Made by a program: the position numbers and the translations under genes. A DNA stretch of 6,452 bases, taken from positions 1-6,452 of the forward strand of contig CADBRC010000102.1 of NCBI GenBank assembly GCA_902796985.1, in the 5' to 3' direction. Every line of letters begins with the position of its first letter. Positions within the stretch are counted from its first letter, which is position 1. Below, one piece after another: positions 6,009 to 6,452 of the stretch. The DNA comes from an uncultured Spirochaetaceae bacterium. Its GTDB lineage: Bacteria; Spirochaetota; Spirochaetia; Treponematales; Treponemataceae. The notes beneath the pieces were generated by a model, which saw nothing but the letters and a program-made list of their open reading frames with translations, had not been told where the DNA came from and did not search any database.

Positions 6009-6406
6009 CAGACTGCCCCCTGCAAGGCCGACGGGGTTCCGCCGGAACGTCGTTCCACTAGGGAGGCAACCAGGCAGCCCGCCCCCCAGACCGCCGTCAC
6101 CAGCAGGGCCATGCCGACACCGACCGTCGCCATCTCGTGGAGCATGACGGGAATCTCCTCCGGGTCCCTCATTGCGGTCAGGAAGGGCGGATACAGGACG
6201 ACCTCCCCGTGGTAGATGTGTTCGATGGCAAGGAGGAAGCTCCCGCCGTACAGCATCTTCTCAAGCACGGCGAGCTTGTCCTTGAAGGACTCCAGCCTGC
6301 CTTCCTTCGCCGCGCTCACCGTAGCGCCCGCGTGCCGGCGGAGGGCAAGCTTCCTCACCGCCGTAACGACGACGGCCTCCGCCAATGGTACCGTAAAACA
6401 TGCCAT
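6008..6406 (-). CDS. Membrane protein of unknown function with EHxxHGE and LHEMAT motifs (first gene of a pair)
   Basis: This 132-residue protein starts at ATG 6404-6406, after an AAAGGAG ribosome binding site with 6-nt spacing. It begins MACFTVPLAEAVVVTAVRK, a short hydrophobic helix, followed by a charged cytoplasmic-type stretch (20-50). A second hydrophobic segment (about 52-72) ends in AIEHIYHGEVV, with E62, H63, H66 and E68 spaced as a possible metal or proton site. A third (about 93-116) is preceded by MLHEMATVGV, with H90 and E91. From memory, similar MACF-VP-AEA proteins occur as uncharacterised neighbours of a small three-helix protein in other anaerobes; I cannot verify this here. 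The gene overlaps its downstream partner by one base. A hairpin at 6431-6452 lies just upstream in the probable leader. A metal-, heme- or ion-linked membrane role is only a guess. Confidence 0.78.
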   Translation of the reverse strand: MACFTVPLAEAVVVTAVRKLALRRHAGATVSAAKEGRLESFKDKLAVLEKMLYGGSFLLAIEHIYHGEVVLYPPFLTAMRDPEEIPVMLHEMATVGVGMALLVTAVWGAGCLVASLVERRSGGTPSALQGAV

Positions 6407-6430
6407 AGTTTTCTCCTTTCATTAAACCTG

Positions 6431-6452
6431 TTTGGAAACCTCAGTTTCCGAA
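6431..6452 (-). repeat. Inverted repeat upstream of the membrane-protein pair
   Basis: Read on the plus strand, TTTGGAAAC (6431-6439), a 4-nt spacer CTCA, then GTTTCCGAA (6444-6452) form a 9-bp stem with one G-T type mismatch (6433/6450). It ends 24 nt before the ATG at 6406, and the ribosome binding site lies in between. It may be a leader hairpin or a palindromic operator. It reaches the window edge, so its full extent and the promoter of the pair are not visible. A TTTAAT at 6421-6426 (minus strand) is a weak alternative -10. Confidence 0.5.

Noticed and set aside
1..6452. Mobile elements, CRISPR arrays, tRNA or rRNA genes, riboswitches
   Set aside because: I saw no transposase motifs, spaced direct repeats, cloverleaf or rRNA-like sequence, and no recognisable riboswitch core on either strand.

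Overview
The window is GC-rich DNA (roughly 60% by eye) from a bacterium with ordinary sigma-70-type promoters. It holds one truncated gene and six complete genes. A CAAX-type M48 protease, a BvgS/EvgS-like hybrid kinase of the kind common in gut anaerobes, and a YqaE/Pmp3 peptide suggest an anaerobic host-associated or environmental bacterium. A spirochaete (Treponema-like) is my best guess, but there is no rRNA or other marker to fix the taxon.

Left part (1-559). The 3' end of an unidentified plus-strand gene converges on a 50-residue minus-strand YqaE/Pmp3 membrane peptide. A strong hairpin between them can terminate transcription from both sides. Upstream of yqaE is a divergent control region of about 200 bp. 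It holds the yqaE promoter, a perfect 9-bp inverted repeat in the yqaE leader, and the promoter of the next plus-strand gene.

Middle (560-4681). A plus-strand integral-membrane M48/Ste24-like zinc protease converges on a 919-residue minus-strand hybrid sensor kinase. The kinase has a signal peptide, two periplasmic solute-binding domains, one membrane segment, HisKA, HATPase and a receiver. Both genes appear to start exactly at the transcription start, with no leader and no ribosome binding site.

Right part (4725-6452), all minus strand. A two-gene membrane-protein unit of unknown function (132 and 93 residues, stop and start overlapping as TGATG) is followed by a cytoplasmic five-bladed beta-propeller of glycoside-hydrolase type. 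The propeller gene has its own promoter overlapping the preceding stop codon. Next comes the kinase, again with its own promoter in a 43-bp gap. Another hairpin lies in the probable leader of the membrane-protein unit.

The genes do not form one obvious pathway. Most are separately promoted. The plausible common theme is the cell envelope: membrane peptide, membrane protease, envelope sensor and glycan-type propeller. I see no mobile element, CRISPR array, tRNA or rRNA. The most noteworthy signals are the two predicted leaderless genes, the conserved-looking but uncharacterised membrane pair, and the two leader hairpins with identical geometry.
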